13,022 bases of DNA from Acidaminococcaceae bacterium (GTDB lineage: Bacteria > Bacillota > Negativicutes > Acidaminococcales > Acidaminococcaceae), in contig JAKSOM010000014.1 of NCBI GenBank assembly GCA_024405585.1, positions 1-13,022 on the forward strand. The letters are read 5' to 3'. The notes beneath the pieces were generated by a model. The model worked only from the letters and a program-made list of their open reading frames with translations. It was not told the DNA's origin and ran no database searches. Positions 1 to 7,388 of this stretch are shown here, piece by piece. Every line of letters begins with the position of its first letter. Positions within the stretch are counted from its first letter, which is position 1. Made by a program: the position numbers and the translations under genes.

Positions 1-610
1 TGCGTCTCGACGCTAATTCCGCCAGCAAATCTTTCAAGGTAATTCCCGCCTCCACCATCAGCACCATAACGTGATAAATCAGGTCGCAGATTTCATAAAC
101 GGTTTCTTTTTTATTCTTCGCATGGGCGGCAATAATAACCTCCGTGCTTTCCTCCCCCACCTTTTTCAAAATCTTGTCCAACCCCTTCTCAAAAAGGTAG
201 GAAGTATAGGACCCTTCCTTAGGTGCAGTTTTCCGTCCCCGAATCAGTTCCAAAAGTTCAGAATAGGAAAATTCACTTCTCTTTTCACTTTGGTACACAG
301 GATTGGTGAAGCAGGAGGTTGTGCCCCTGTGGCAGGCGGGGCCCTCCGGCTCCACCATCACCACCAGGGCATCCTTGTCGCAATCCGCCGTAATAGAAAC
401 AATATGCTGATAATTGCCGCTGGTTTCCCCCTTCAGCCACAATTCCTGACGGGAACGGCTCCAAAAACAGGTCAGCTCCCTCTCCAGGGAAATTTGCAAA
501 CTCTCTTTGTTCATGTATGCCAGGGTAAGCACCTGATTGGTGAAGGCATCCGTCACAATGGCAGGTATCAGACCCTTTTCATCAAATTTCAGTTCTTCCA
601 CATTAACCAT
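1..610 (-). CDS. hisIE: Bifunctional phosphoribosyl-AMP cyclohydrolase / phosphoribosyl-ATP pyrophosphatase HisIE (3' end cut by window edge)
   Basis: Catalyses the second and third steps of histidine synthesis in the cytoplasm: PR-ATP to PR-AMP (HisE part) and opening of the purine ring of PR-AMP (HisI part). My translation from ATG 610-608 gives 203 codons with no stop before the edge. Residues about 1-115 are the cyclohydrolase, with FWSRSR (49-54), ELW-KG-TSGN (57-66), the metal-binding DCDKD (76-80) and CHRGTTSCF (93-101). Residues about 130-203 are the pyrophosphatase helices, with [13 protein letters not shown] (150-162) and EICDLIYH (173-180). The visible end, LAELASRR, resembles the usual HisE C-terminus, so only a few codons should be missing. 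The site GAGGTG lies 5 nt before the ATG and overlaps the hisF stop, so translation is probably coupled. It is the last recognisable gene of the his operon. Confidence 0.96.
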   Translation of the reverse strand, partial: MVNVEELKFDEKGLIPAIVTDAFTNQVLTLAYMNKESLQISLERELTCFWSRSRQELWLKGETSGNYQHIVSITADCDKDALVVMVEPEGPACHRGTTSCFTNPVYQSEKRSEFSYSELLELIRGRKTAPKEGSYTSYLFEKGLDKILKKVGEESTEVIIAAHAKNKKETVYEICDLIYHVMVLMVEAGITLKDLLAELASRR

Positions 611-618
611 AGCACACC

Positions 619-1377
619 TCAAATCCGCACATTGATTCCCGCTGCGGCCATCTGTCTTTTCAGCTCCGGAATGGTCACCTCGCCGAAATGGAAAATGCTG
701 GCCGCCAGTCCTGCATCCATATCGGGAATCTTTTGGAACAAATCAATAAAGTCCTGTATCTTGCCCGCACCGCCGCTGGCAATGACGGGAACCTTCACCG
801 CAGCACAAACCTTAGCCAAGAGTTCTATATCAAAGCCCTGCTTCACCCCGTCCGTATCCATAGAGTTCACCACCACCTCGCCGGCACCATGTTCCACGGC
901 CCATCTGATCCACTCCAAAGCATCCTTGCCGGTGTTCTCCCGACCGCCCTTGGCACAGACACAGTATTTGTCCCCCTGCCTTTTCACATCCACGGAAAGC
1001 ACTACACACTGGTCGCCGTAAATCCTGGCCGCCTCACCGATCAACTCCGGATGGGCAATGGCCCCGGAATTGACGCTGACCTTATCCGCCCCGCATTTCA
1101 GCACCCGGTCAAAATCCGCCACGGAATTGATGCCGCCCCCCACCATCAGGGGAATGAACACCTGTCGGGCGGTCTCTTCCAAGATACCGGTGAAAATTTT
1201 CCTGCCCTCCGCCGAAGCGGTGATGTCATAAAACACCAGTTCATCCGCCCCCTGCTCACTGTAATATTTGGCCAGTTCCACAGGGGAACCCACATCCTTC
1301 AGACCGACAAAATTCACACCCTTGACCACCAAACCGTCCCTCACGTCAAGGCAGGGAACTATTCTTTTTGTAATCAT
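619..1377 (-). CDS. hisF: Imidazole glycerol phosphate synthase cyclase subunit HisF
   Basis: Cyclase half of IGP synthase. It uses ammonia passed from the HisH glutaminase to turn PRFAR into imidazole glycerol phosphate plus AICAR. It is 252 aa, the usual length, and a (beta/alpha)8 barrel. The general acid/base pair is present: Asp11 in [10 protein letters not shown] and Asp130 in LSVDVKR. The two phosphate-binding halves are recognisable (MVGGGI at 78-83 and VIASGGAGK near residue 200). The ATG is preceded by GGAGG with good spacing and overlaps the hisA stop (ATGA), which suggests translational coupling. It lies downstream of hisA and 8 nt upstream of hisIE, a standard his operon order. 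Confidence 0.98.
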   Translation of the reverse strand: MITKRIVPCLDVRDGLVVKGVNFVGLKDVGSPVELAKYYSEQGADELVFYDITASAEGRKIFTGILEETARQVFIPLMVGGGINSVADFDRVLKCGADKVSVNSGAIAHPELIGEAARIYGDQCVVLSVDVKRQGDKYCVCAKGGRENTGKDALEWIRWAVEHGAGEVVVNSMDTDGVKQGFDIELLAKVCAAVKVPVIASGGAGKIQDFIDLFQKIPDMDAGLAASIFHFGEVTIPELKRQMAAAGINVRI

Positions 1378-2087
1378 TTTGCCTCCTCCACCGCCTCAGC
1401 CAGGTTAATCCTGCCCGTATAGTAGGCCTTGCCGATAATTGCCCCATGCAAATCACAGGCCCTGAGGGCCCTGATATCATCCATAGTGCTTACGCCCCCT
1501 GAGGCAACAACCTGCAAAGAAAATTTCTTGCTCATTTCCTGATAAAGTGTCCGATTGGTTCCCACCATGGCTCCATCCTTGCTGATATCCGTGCAAATGA
1601 TGGTCTGCACCCCCTTGGCCTGCATTTTGCCGCAGAACTCCATAGCATCCAAATCACTGGCCTGGGTCCAGCCCTTAATGGCCACCTTGCCATCCTTGAT
1701 ATCAACACCCACAGCAATCCTCTGACCATATTTGGCAAGGGCCGTATCCAAAAGACACTCATCCGTAACTGCCGCCGTGCCCAAAATCACCCGGTCCAAG
1801 CCGGCCCCCAGATATTTGTCAATAGTCGTCATGCTGCGGATGCCCCCGCCGATTTCACAAAACAAATTGGTGGCGGCTTTTATTTTGGCAATAAGTTCAA
1901 AGTTGGGTGTGGTGCCCTTCAACGCCCCCTCCAAATCCACCAAGTGAATATGGGTGACCCCCTGCCGGACGAAGTCCTCTGCCACCGCCAAGGGATTGGG
2001 ATTATACACGGTTTTCTGCCGGTAATCCCCCTGAAACAGGCGTACCGCCTGCCCTTCATACAAATCTATGGCCGCATAAATTACCAT
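1374..2087 (-). CDS. hisA: ProFAR isomerase HisA
   Basis: Amadori isomerisation of ProFAR to PRFAR, the step before HisFH. It is 237 aa from the ATG at 2087-2085. The frame stays open further upstream to 2168, but that part lies inside hisH and does not look like HisA, and the chosen start gives the classic opening with Asp8 (AAIDLYEG). A second acidic catalytic residue is Asp129 (GVDIKDGK). Also visible are EIGGGIRS (78-85), TDISKDGAM (166-174) and the phosphate-binding VASGGVS. The start overlaps the end of hisH by 7 nt, so the two are probably translationally coupled. HisA and HisF are related half-barrel-duplicated enzymes and lie next to each other here, as is common. Nothing in the protein looks unusual. 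Confidence 0.97.
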   Translation of the reverse strand: MVIYAAIDLYEGQAVRLFQGDYRQKTVYNPNPLAVAEDFVRQGVTHIHLVDLEGALKGTTPNFELIAKIKAATNLFCEIGGGIRSMTTIDKYLGAGLDRVILGTAAVTDECLLDTALAKYGQRIAVGVDIKDGKVAIKGWTQASDLDAMEFCGKMQAKGVQTIICTDISKDGAMVGTNRTLYQEMSKKFSLQVVASGGVSTMDDIRALRACDLHGAIIGKAYYTGRINLAEAVEEAK

Positions 2088-2707
2088 GCCTGACCTGCTT
2101 TCATTTCCATAAAGGCCTGCAAAATCCTTGCCCCCACAGCCCCGCTCTTCTCCGGATGGAACTGGCAACCCATAACATTCCCCTCCGCCACCGCAGCAGT
2201 GAGTTCCGCCCCATACTCCGCAGTGGCAATGGTGCTATGGGCACATTCACAGCCGAAATAGGAATGGACAAAATACACAAAATCCCCTTCCTTCACATAC
2301 TGCAACAATGGATGTGGACGGGTGATATGCAGGGCGTTCCAACCCATGTGGGGCACCTTAATATTGTCCGGCACCACCTGATTGACGGGCACAATCTTTC
2401 CCTTGATCAGCCCCAGGCCCTCATGCTCGCCGTATTCATAACTTTTCTCAAAAAGCAGCTGCATCCCCAGGCAAATCCCCAAGAGGGGCTTTCCCTCACC
2501 CGCCAGGCGGCAAAGCAATTTGTCCAGCCCGCCCTGACGCAATTTGGCCGCCGCATCCCCAAAGGCACCCACCCCGGGCAGAATGATTCTCTCCGCAGCA
2601 GTCAGCACCTCCGGATCCTTGGTAACCACCACTTCCTGATTGATGCGCTTCAGGCAACTTTGCAGGGAAAAAAAGTTTCCCACACCATAATCAACAATCG
2701 CTAACAT
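2081..2707 (-). CDS. hisH: Imidazole glycerol phosphate synthase glutaminase subunit HisH
   Basis: Class I glutamine amidotransferase that supplies ammonia to HisF. It is 208 aa. The triad is visible: Cys79 in LLGICLGMQLLFE (nucleophile elbow), with His184 and Glu186 in CQFHPEKSG. The oxyanion-strand motif LPGVGAFGDA (43-52) and the family N-terminus MLAIVDYGVGN are intact. The start ATG overlaps the hisB stop (TAATG), and the stop overlaps hisA by 7 nt, so the gene is embedded in a run of coupled cistrons. It should form a heterodimer with HisF, encoded two genes downstream. Confidence 0.98.
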   Translation of the reverse strand: MLAIVDYGVGNFFSLQSCLKRINQEVVVTKDPEVLTAAERIILPGVGAFGDAAAKLRQGGLDKLLCRLAGEGKPLLGICLGMQLLFEKSYEYGEHEGLGLIKGKIVPVNQVVPDNIKVPHMGWNALHITRPHPLLQYVKEGDFVYFVHSYFGCECAHSTIATAEYGAELTAAVAEGNVMGCQFHPEKSGAVGARILQAFMEMKAGQAW

Positions 2708-3294
2708 TACAGCACCCCTTTGGAAGAAGGAATCCTATCCTTCAAACTTTCGTCAATGCCCACACCCTGACGCAGGGAGCTGGCCACGGCCTTGAAAATT
2801 CCCTCAATAATATGGTGGGAATTTTTCCCCGCCAGCTGACGGATGTGCAGAGCACATTCCGCCTGGCGTACGAAACCCAACCAAAACTCTTCCACCAGTT
2901 CCGTATCAAAATCCCCCACCTTTTCCGTAGGAATCTGCACACTGTAACCCAAAAAACTGCGGCCGGAAAAATCCGTGGCCGCCATAATCAGGGTCTCATC
3001 CATGGGCAGCAGCATATTCCCGTAGCGCCGGATACCCCGCTTATCCCCCAGGGCCTGACGGAAGGCCTGTCCCAGGGCAATGCCCATATCCTCCACGCTG
3101 TGATGATAATCCACCCAGGTGTCCCCCTCACAACTCAGCTCCAAATCAAAATTCCCATGTACGGCAAAAAGGGTCAGCATGTGGTCCATAAAACCGCAAC
3201 CGCTGGCCACCTTATATTTGCCCCCGCCGTCCAGATTGAGTTTCAAAAAAATTTTGGTCTCGGCGGTTTTCCGCTCCACAACTGCCTGCCTCAC
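2707..3294 (-). CDS. hisB: Imidazoleglycerol-phosphate dehydratase HisB (dehydratase only)
   Basis: Mn-dependent dehydration of imidazole glycerol phosphate to imidazole acetol phosphate. It is 195 aa, the monofunctional length; there is no N-terminal phosphatase domain as in the enterobacterial HisB, so histidinol-phosphate phosphatase must come from outside this window. Metal-ligand motifs are present: CGFMDHMLTLFAVHG, DYHHSVEDMGIALGQ and KNSHHIIEGIFKA. The start is read as GTG at 3294-3292, overlapping the hisC stop (GTGA) and preceded by GGAGG 7 nt upstream. No ATG fits the N-terminus, because the protein must begin near RQAVVERKTAETKI to be complete. Confidence 0.97.
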   Translation of the reverse strand: MRQAVVERKTAETKIFLKLNLDGGGKYKVASGCGFMDHMLTLFAVHGNFDLELSCEGDTWVDYHHSVEDMGIALGQAFRQALGDKRGIRRYGNMLLPMDETLIMAATDFSGRSFLGYSVQIPTEKVGDFDTELVEEFWLGFVRQAECALHIRQLAGKNSHHIIEGIFKAVASSLRQGVGIDESLKDRIPSSKGVL

Positions 3295-4355
3295 CTTGAT
3301 GCCTCCATAATTTTCTGCACCGCCCGGATAAAGGTTTCCATTTCCTCCCGGCTGCCGATGCTGACCCGGTTGTAATCCCCCCAGGGCCCTTCGGAGAAGA
3401 AACGCACCAGAATGCCCTCTTCCTTCAGCTTGCCGAACAATTCCTTGGAATGAATCCTGTCGCTCTTGAAGGGTACAAAATTGCCTAAGGAATTAGTAGT
3501 GGCAAAACCCAAATCCTTCAGGGCCTGAATGGTATAAGCCCTGTTCTCCATAATCTTTTGCCTGTTGGCCTCAAAATATTCCTCATCCAGCAGGGCCCCC
3601 TGCCCCGCCGCCATGGACATCCGGTTCACGCTATAGGGGTTGATGGAATTTTTCACCACCTGCAAATCCCCAATCAGCCCTTCATCCGCCATAACGCAGC
3701 CCAGCCGGGCCCCCGCCATGGAATAGGACTTGGAAAAAGTCCTGGTAACAGCCAAATTGGGATATTTGTGAATCAAAGGCAGCACGGTTTCCGCACCGAA
3801 ATCCACATAGGCCTCATCAATCACCACCACATTGTCCGGATTATGCTCCACAATGTCCGCAACCTGTTGCACCGTCAAGGCCAACCCCACATCCGCATTG
3901 GGATTCACAATAAAGACAGTGCCCCCGGCGTTGTAATAATCCTCCGGCCTGATGGTCAAATCCTTCTGCAAAGGAATTACCTTAGGGGTAAGCCCGTTGA
4001 AGCTGGCAAAAACCGGATAAAAGCCATAGGTCACATCCGCAAAAACAGGCACATGTTCATGGTCGCAAAAGGCAATGAACAGCCAGCTCAGCACCACATC
4101 GCTGGAATTGCCAAAAATAATCTCGTTGGCAGCCACGCCCCACTTTTCGCAAGCCGCCCGTGTCAACTCGGTGCAATGGGGATCCGGATAAAGGGCCAAA
4201 TCCCCTGCCGCCTGACGTGCCAACTGCTGGGCCAAGGGCGATGGGGGGAAGGGGTTCTCATTGGTATTCAACTTGATGTATTTCTGCTCCCGCGGCTGTT
4301 CCCCCGGCACATAGGCCACGTGATCCGCAAACTTGACACTGAAAAACCTGCTCAT
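3291..4355 (-). CDS. hisC: Histidinol-phosphate aminotransferase HisC
   Basis: PLP-dependent transamination of imidazole acetol phosphate with glutamate to give histidinol phosphate. It is 354 aa, typical for class I/II aminotransferases of this family. The PLP Schiff-base lysine is Lys209 in TRTFSKSYSMAGARLG, and the cofactor-ring aspartate lies in VVVIDEAYVDFG (176-187). The N-terminal KLNTNENPFPPSP is characteristic of HisC. One oddity: the usual NPN-x-PTG loop reads NPNADVG (151-157). The ATG at 4355 has AAGGAA upstream. Unlike its neighbours, it is separated from the upstream gene hisD by 134 nt, which hold a structured element, so its translation cannot be coupled to hisD in the same way. 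Confidence 0.97.
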   Translation of the reverse strand: MSRFFSVKFADHVAYVPGEQPREQKYIKLNTNENPFPPSPLAQQLARQAAGDLALYPDPHCTELTRAACEKWGVAANEIIFGNSSDVVLSWLFIAFCDHEHVPVFADVTYGFYPVFASFNGLTPKVIPLQKDLTIRPEDYYNAGGTVFIVNPNADVGLALTVQQVADIVEHNPDNVVVIDEAYVDFGAETVLPLIHKYPNLAVTRTFSKSYSMAGARLGCVMADEGLIGDLQVVKNSINPYSVNRMSMAAGQGALLDEEYFEANRQKIMENRAYTIQALKDLGFATTNSLGNFVPFKSDRIHSKELFGKLKEEGILVRFFSEGPWGDYNRVSIGSREEMETFIRAVQKIMEASR

Positions 4356-4398
4356 CTCTGTTTCCTTGCGTAGTAGAAATCCGCGACGTAATAAGCGT

Positions 4399-4486
4399 GT
4401 TTAGGCAAGGCACCGGACAAAAATCGGGTGAGACAGACCTAAGCGGTCATCGAAGTCGATTTTTGGAACGGTAACGCAGTATAAAC
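4399..4486. repeat. Structured intergenic element between hisD and hisC
   Basis: The only sizeable gap in the his operon (4356-4489, 134 nt) contains nested inverted repeats. The outer ends are GTTTA (4399-4403) and TAAAC (4482-4486). Inside are ACCG (4412-4415) with CGGT (4469-4472), then a perfect 9-bp pair CAAAAATCG (4418-4426) and CGATTTTTG (4457-4465). At the tip is GACC-taagc-GGTC (4436-4448). There is no T-tract after the stem on the minus strand, so it is not an ordinary terminator. The layout resembles a small dispersed palindromic repeat or MITE-like element that is co-transcribed. A second copy is not visible in this window, so the repeat status is inference. Confidence 0.5.
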
Positions 4487-4489
4487 CGA

Positions 4490-5761
4490 TTAGGACAAGC
4501 GGATCACTGCGCTTCTGGCATGGGCCGTAAGCCCTTCTTTGGTGGCAAAAAAGGCCACATCCTCCGCCACCTTGCTCAAGGCACTCTTTGTGAAATAGGT
4601 ATACTGGGTCTTCTTTACAAAATCATCCACGGAAAGGGGACTGGAGAATTTCGCCGTACCGCTGGTGGGCAGGGTGTGATTCGGCCCTGCCAAATAGTCA
4701 CCCAGGGCCTCAGGACAATTCCGTCCCATGAAAATGGACCCCGCATGCCGCACCGCATCCAAATAATCAAAGGGATTATCCACGCACAACTCCAAATGCT
4801 CCGGAGCAATCTCATTGGCAATATCAATGGCCTTCATAATATCCTCCGCCACAATAATCTTACCGTTATTGTCGATGGAGGCACGGGCTATCTCCTGTCT
4901 CTCCAACCGGGGAATCTGCACTTCCAATTCCTGCTGCACCGCCAGGGCCAGCTCACCGGAATCCGTCACCAGCACCGCACTGGCCAACTTGTCATGTTCC
5001 GCCTGGCTCAACAAATCCGCTGCCACCTGCTTGGGATTGCTCTTGGCATCCGCCACAATCAAAATCTCGCTGGGGCCCGCAATCATATCGATGCTCACCT
5101 TGCCGTAAACCTGCTTCTTGGCCTCCGCCACAAAAGCGTTCCCCGGCCCCACAATCTTGTCCACTGCCGGCACGCTCTCCGTACCATAGGCCAGGGCAGC
5201 CACCGCCTGGGCTCCCCCCACCTTGAAAATCTTGTCCACCCCTGCCACATGGGCCGCAGCCAAAATGTAGGGGTTTATCTTCCCCAATTCGTTGGGGGGC
5301 GTCACCATCACCACTTCCCTGCAACCCGCAATCTTGGCAGGAATGGCGTCCATCAGCACGGTGGAAGGATAGGCAGCAGTACCCCCGGGCACATAAAGGC
5401 CAGCCCTGTCCAAAGGGATAACCTTCTGCCCCATCACAATCCCCTCTTCATCGTTTATAGTGAAACTGTTATGCTTCTGCTTCTCATGAAACTTCGTAAT
5501 ATTGGCCGCCGCCCGTTGCAAAATCCGCAAAAACTCCGGCTCCACCAGGGCCACCGCCTCATCAATTTCCTGCCGGCTCACCAAAAGTGCGGTCAACTTG
5601 GCCCTATCGAATTTCTCATTATAAAAGAAGAGGGCCTTGTCCCCGTCCCGGCGCACGGCGGCAATAATATCCTCCACAATCCGCTCCACATCCATGGCGG
5701 GCACCACCCGGGCAAAAATCTTCTCCTTGGGCACCTCACCGTACTTGTATATTTTAATCAT
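4490..5761 (-). CDS. hisD: Histidinol dehydrogenase HisD
   Basis: Zn-dependent NAD oxidoreductase for the last two steps, histidinol to histidinal to histidine. It is 423 aa, the usual length. The family signature is intact: KIVGPGNAFVAEAKKQV followed by SIDMIAGPSEILIVAD. Also present are LLSQAEHDK (zinc-site Gln and His region) and APEHLEL (catalytic Glu-His pair), and LAGPNHTLPTSG near the C-terminus. The ATG at 5761 overlaps the end of the hisZG fusion by 8 nt and is preceded by GGAGG, so it is likely translationally coupled to it. The stop is followed by the 134-nt gap before hisC. Confidence 0.98.
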   Translation of the reverse strand: MIKIYKYGEVPKEKIFARVVPAMDVERIVEDIIAAVRRDGDKALFFYNEKFDRAKLTALLVSRQEIDEAVALVEPEFLRILQRAAANITKFHEKQKHNSFTINDEEGIVMGQKVIPLDRAGLYVPGGTAAYPSTVLMDAIPAKIAGCREVVMVTPPNELGKINPYILAAAHVAGVDKIFKVGGAQAVAALAYGTESVPAVDKIVGPGNAFVAEAKKQVYGKVSIDMIAGPSEILIVADAKSNPKQVAADLLSQAEHDKLASAVLVTDSGELALAVQQELEVQIPRLERQEIARASIDNNGKIIVAEDIMKAIDIANEIAPEHLELCVDNPFDYLDAVRHAGSIFMGRNCPEALGDYLAGPNHTLPTSGTAKFSSPLSVDDFVKKTQYTYFTKSALSKVAEDVAFFATKEGLTAHARSAVIRLS

Positions 5762-7088
5762 TCTTTTCCTCCACCAATTCAGCCAATTTGTTTTTCAGGG
5801 CCTCAATCTGTTCCCCTTTGAATTTGCAGGCGCTCCTGTTGGCAATCAGACGGGCGCTGATGGACATCACCTCTTCCAACACCCTGAGATTGTTTTCCTT
5901 CAACGTGGTACCTGTCTCCACAATATCCACAATCACATCACTGAGCCCCAGCAAGGGTGCAATCTCAATGGAACCGTGCAATTTGATAATATCAATGTTC
6001 CTGCCCCTGGACTGGTAGTACTTGTTGGCGATATTGGTAAACTTCGTGGCAATCCGCAGGGTCTTTGTGGAATCATCCTCAAAATCCCGGGGTCCCGCCA
6101 CCACCATACGGCAAACGCCCAAATGCAAATCCTGCAGCTCGTCCACCTCCGGGGAATACTCCCTCAGAATATCCGCACCTGCCACCCCGATGTCAGCGGC
6201 CCCACGCTCCACATATTTTGATACATCCGAGGGCTTCACCCAAAAATAACGGATACGCTTTTCATCATTATCGAAAAACAACTTGCGGCTGTTCTCCGAA
6301 TACTGGGGACTGCCGAAACCCGCCCCGGTGAACAGGCCGTAAACCTTGTCCCCCAGCCGCCCCTTGGGCAGGGCCACATTCAAATAACCGTCATCCTTCT
6401 GCTCCCCCGCAACCCGCTCCAAAAGATTGATATACACCGCAAAACCGATGGCCCGGGACCTGCGGTGCATCTTCTCCATCAGGGGGTCATACTGCCCCCC
6501 GGACAGCACAGGACTGGGTATGCCATTGATATAGCCCTTCATAATGGTCCCGTTGTAATAATTGAGATCCGCATCCAGTTTGGCCGTCAAACGCAAATTG
6601 CCGGCAAAACTTTCCTTCTGCAGCCGTTGCCACAGCACCGCATCCAGATTGGCCAACTCCAAAATCCAGTCATCCGTAATCAGCTGCATACTTTGGGCCG
6701 CCAGCACAATCACCTGATAAATGTCTTCACTCTCAACCTTCCCGAAACACTCAATACCGGTCTGCATAATCTCCTTGAAGGAGTTGGTATCCTTAATCAC
6801 CCGGTACACATTCTCATTGTAGCAGACCCGCTGGGTAACCTCCGGCAAATCCTTAGAGTTCTTGATGATGCTCAAAGTCACATCCGGCTTCAGGGCCATC
6901 AGACGGCCATTGGTGTCCGTAAAAGTGATAACATTATCGGACATCAGAAAGCCCTTGTTCTTGGCATACAAATCGTACTCTTCAAATTTGCTCATGCGGT
7001 AGGGCTGGTAACCCTTCTGCAAATACAAACTCCTGAGCAACAGCATATATTTTTCGCTGTTCTGCAGGACCAAATCCCCTATTTCCAT
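5754..7088 (-). CDS. hisZG: HisZ-HisG fusion: ATP phosphoribosyltransferase, regulatory plus catalytic parts in one chain
   Basis: Committed step of histidine synthesis: ATP + PRPP to PR-ATP. In most bacteria with short HisG, HisZ (a histidyl-tRNA synthetase paralogue that senses histidine) is a separate protein. Here both lie in one 444-aa frame. Residues about 1-230 are HisZ-like: FEEYDLY (35-41), LKPDVTLS (66-73), the motif-2-like CYNENVYR (89-96), LNYYNGTIM (175-183) and the motif-3-like SGGQYD (196-201). From about 235 it is short-form HisG: LNVALPKGRLG (236-246), GAADIGVAGADIL (296-308) and the PRPP loop DVIVDIVETGTTLKENNL (384-401). The HisZ part is small compared with the usual 350-420 aa, and the stretch between about 140 and 170 appears to lack the usual helical insertion. 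There is no C-terminal ACT-like HisG domain. The ATG at 7088 has AGGAAG upstream. Confidence 0.93.
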   Translation of the reverse strand: MEIGDLVLQNSEKYMLLLRSLYLQKGYQPYRMSKFEEYDLYAKNKGFLMSDNVITFTDTNGRLMALKPDVTLSIIKNSKDLPEVTQRVCYNENVYRVIKDTNSFKEIMQTGIECFGKVESEDIYQVIVLAAQSMQLITDDWILELANLDAVLWQRLQKESFAGNLRLTAKLDADLNYYNGTIMKGYINGIPSPVLSGGQYDPLMEKMHRRSRAIGFAVYINLLERVAGEQKDDGYLNVALPKGRLGDKVYGLFTGAGFGSPQYSENSRKLFFDNDEKRIRYFWVKPSDVSKYVERGAADIGVAGADILREYSPEVDELQDLHLGVCRMVVAGPRDFEDDSTKTLRIATKFTNIANKYYQSRGRNIDIIKLHGSIEIAPLLGLSDVIVDIVETGTTLKENNLRVLEEVMSISARLIANRSACKFKGEQIEALKNKLAELVEEKND

Positions 7089-7097
7089 TTCCGCTTC

Positions 7098-7379
7098 CTA
7101 CTTCAAATAGCTCAGGGCGGCCTTGTAGCCACCCTCCCCGTATTGCAGGCATCTGTTCACCCTGCTGATGGTGGCGCTGCTGGGCCCCGCCTTCTCCACA
7201 ATCTCATTGTAGCTCTTGCCTTCGTTCAAAAGCCGGGCGGTTTCCAACCGTTGCGCCATATCCTTGATTTCCTTGATGGTGCACATATCCATCAAAAGTT
7301 TGTAACACTCATCCTTGCTATTGACCCTGCTTAACACCAACAACAAATTTTCCACATCGGGAGTCCTAATCTTATCCAT
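7098..7379 (-). CDS. yerC: TrpR-related regulator of the YerC/YecD (HisR) family
   Basis: Small DNA-binding protein, 93 aa, all-helical, of the TrpR/YerC superfamily. The conserved MCTIKEIKDMAQRLETARLL (32-51) leads into a helix-turn-helix around residues 56-78 (SYNEIVEKAG-SSATISRVNRCL). Members of this family in Gram-positive bacteria have been proposed from comparative genomics to be repressors of histidine genes (HisR). Its position directly between an amino-acid importer and hisZG fits that role; direct evidence of binding is absent. The ATG at 7379 has AAGGTGG upstream, overlapping the ATPase stop. It ends in TAG, the only accepted gene stop of that type in the window. After the TAG, 9 nt separate it from hisZG, which is in the same reading frame. 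A role in trp regulation is possible but not supported by the neighbours. Confidence 0.88.
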   Translation of the reverse strand: MDKIRTPDVENLLLVLSRVNSKDECYKLLMDMCTIKEIKDMAQRLETARLLNEGKSYNEIVEKAGPSSATISRVNRCLQYGEGGYKAALSYLK

Positions 7380-7388
7380 CTTCCCACC

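Noticed and set aside
71..1021. Plus-strand frame with runs of histidine (HHHH) opposite hisIE/hisF, suggestive of a His-rich leader or metal-binding protein
   Set aside because: The His codons are the complement of GTG/ATG codons for Val and Met in hisIE. It spans two real genes on the other strand and has no start signal.
2088..2168. Extended 264-residue HisA starting inside hisH
   Set aside because: The 27 extra residues have no HisA character. The ATG at 2087 gives the standard N-terminus with Asp8.
4478..4506. Internal promoter for hisC in the hisD-hisC gap (TATACT at 4483-4478 on the minus strand)
   Set aside because: The -10-like box has no acceptable -35 at 16-18 nt; the sequence there reads TGATCC. 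Not supportable without transcript data.
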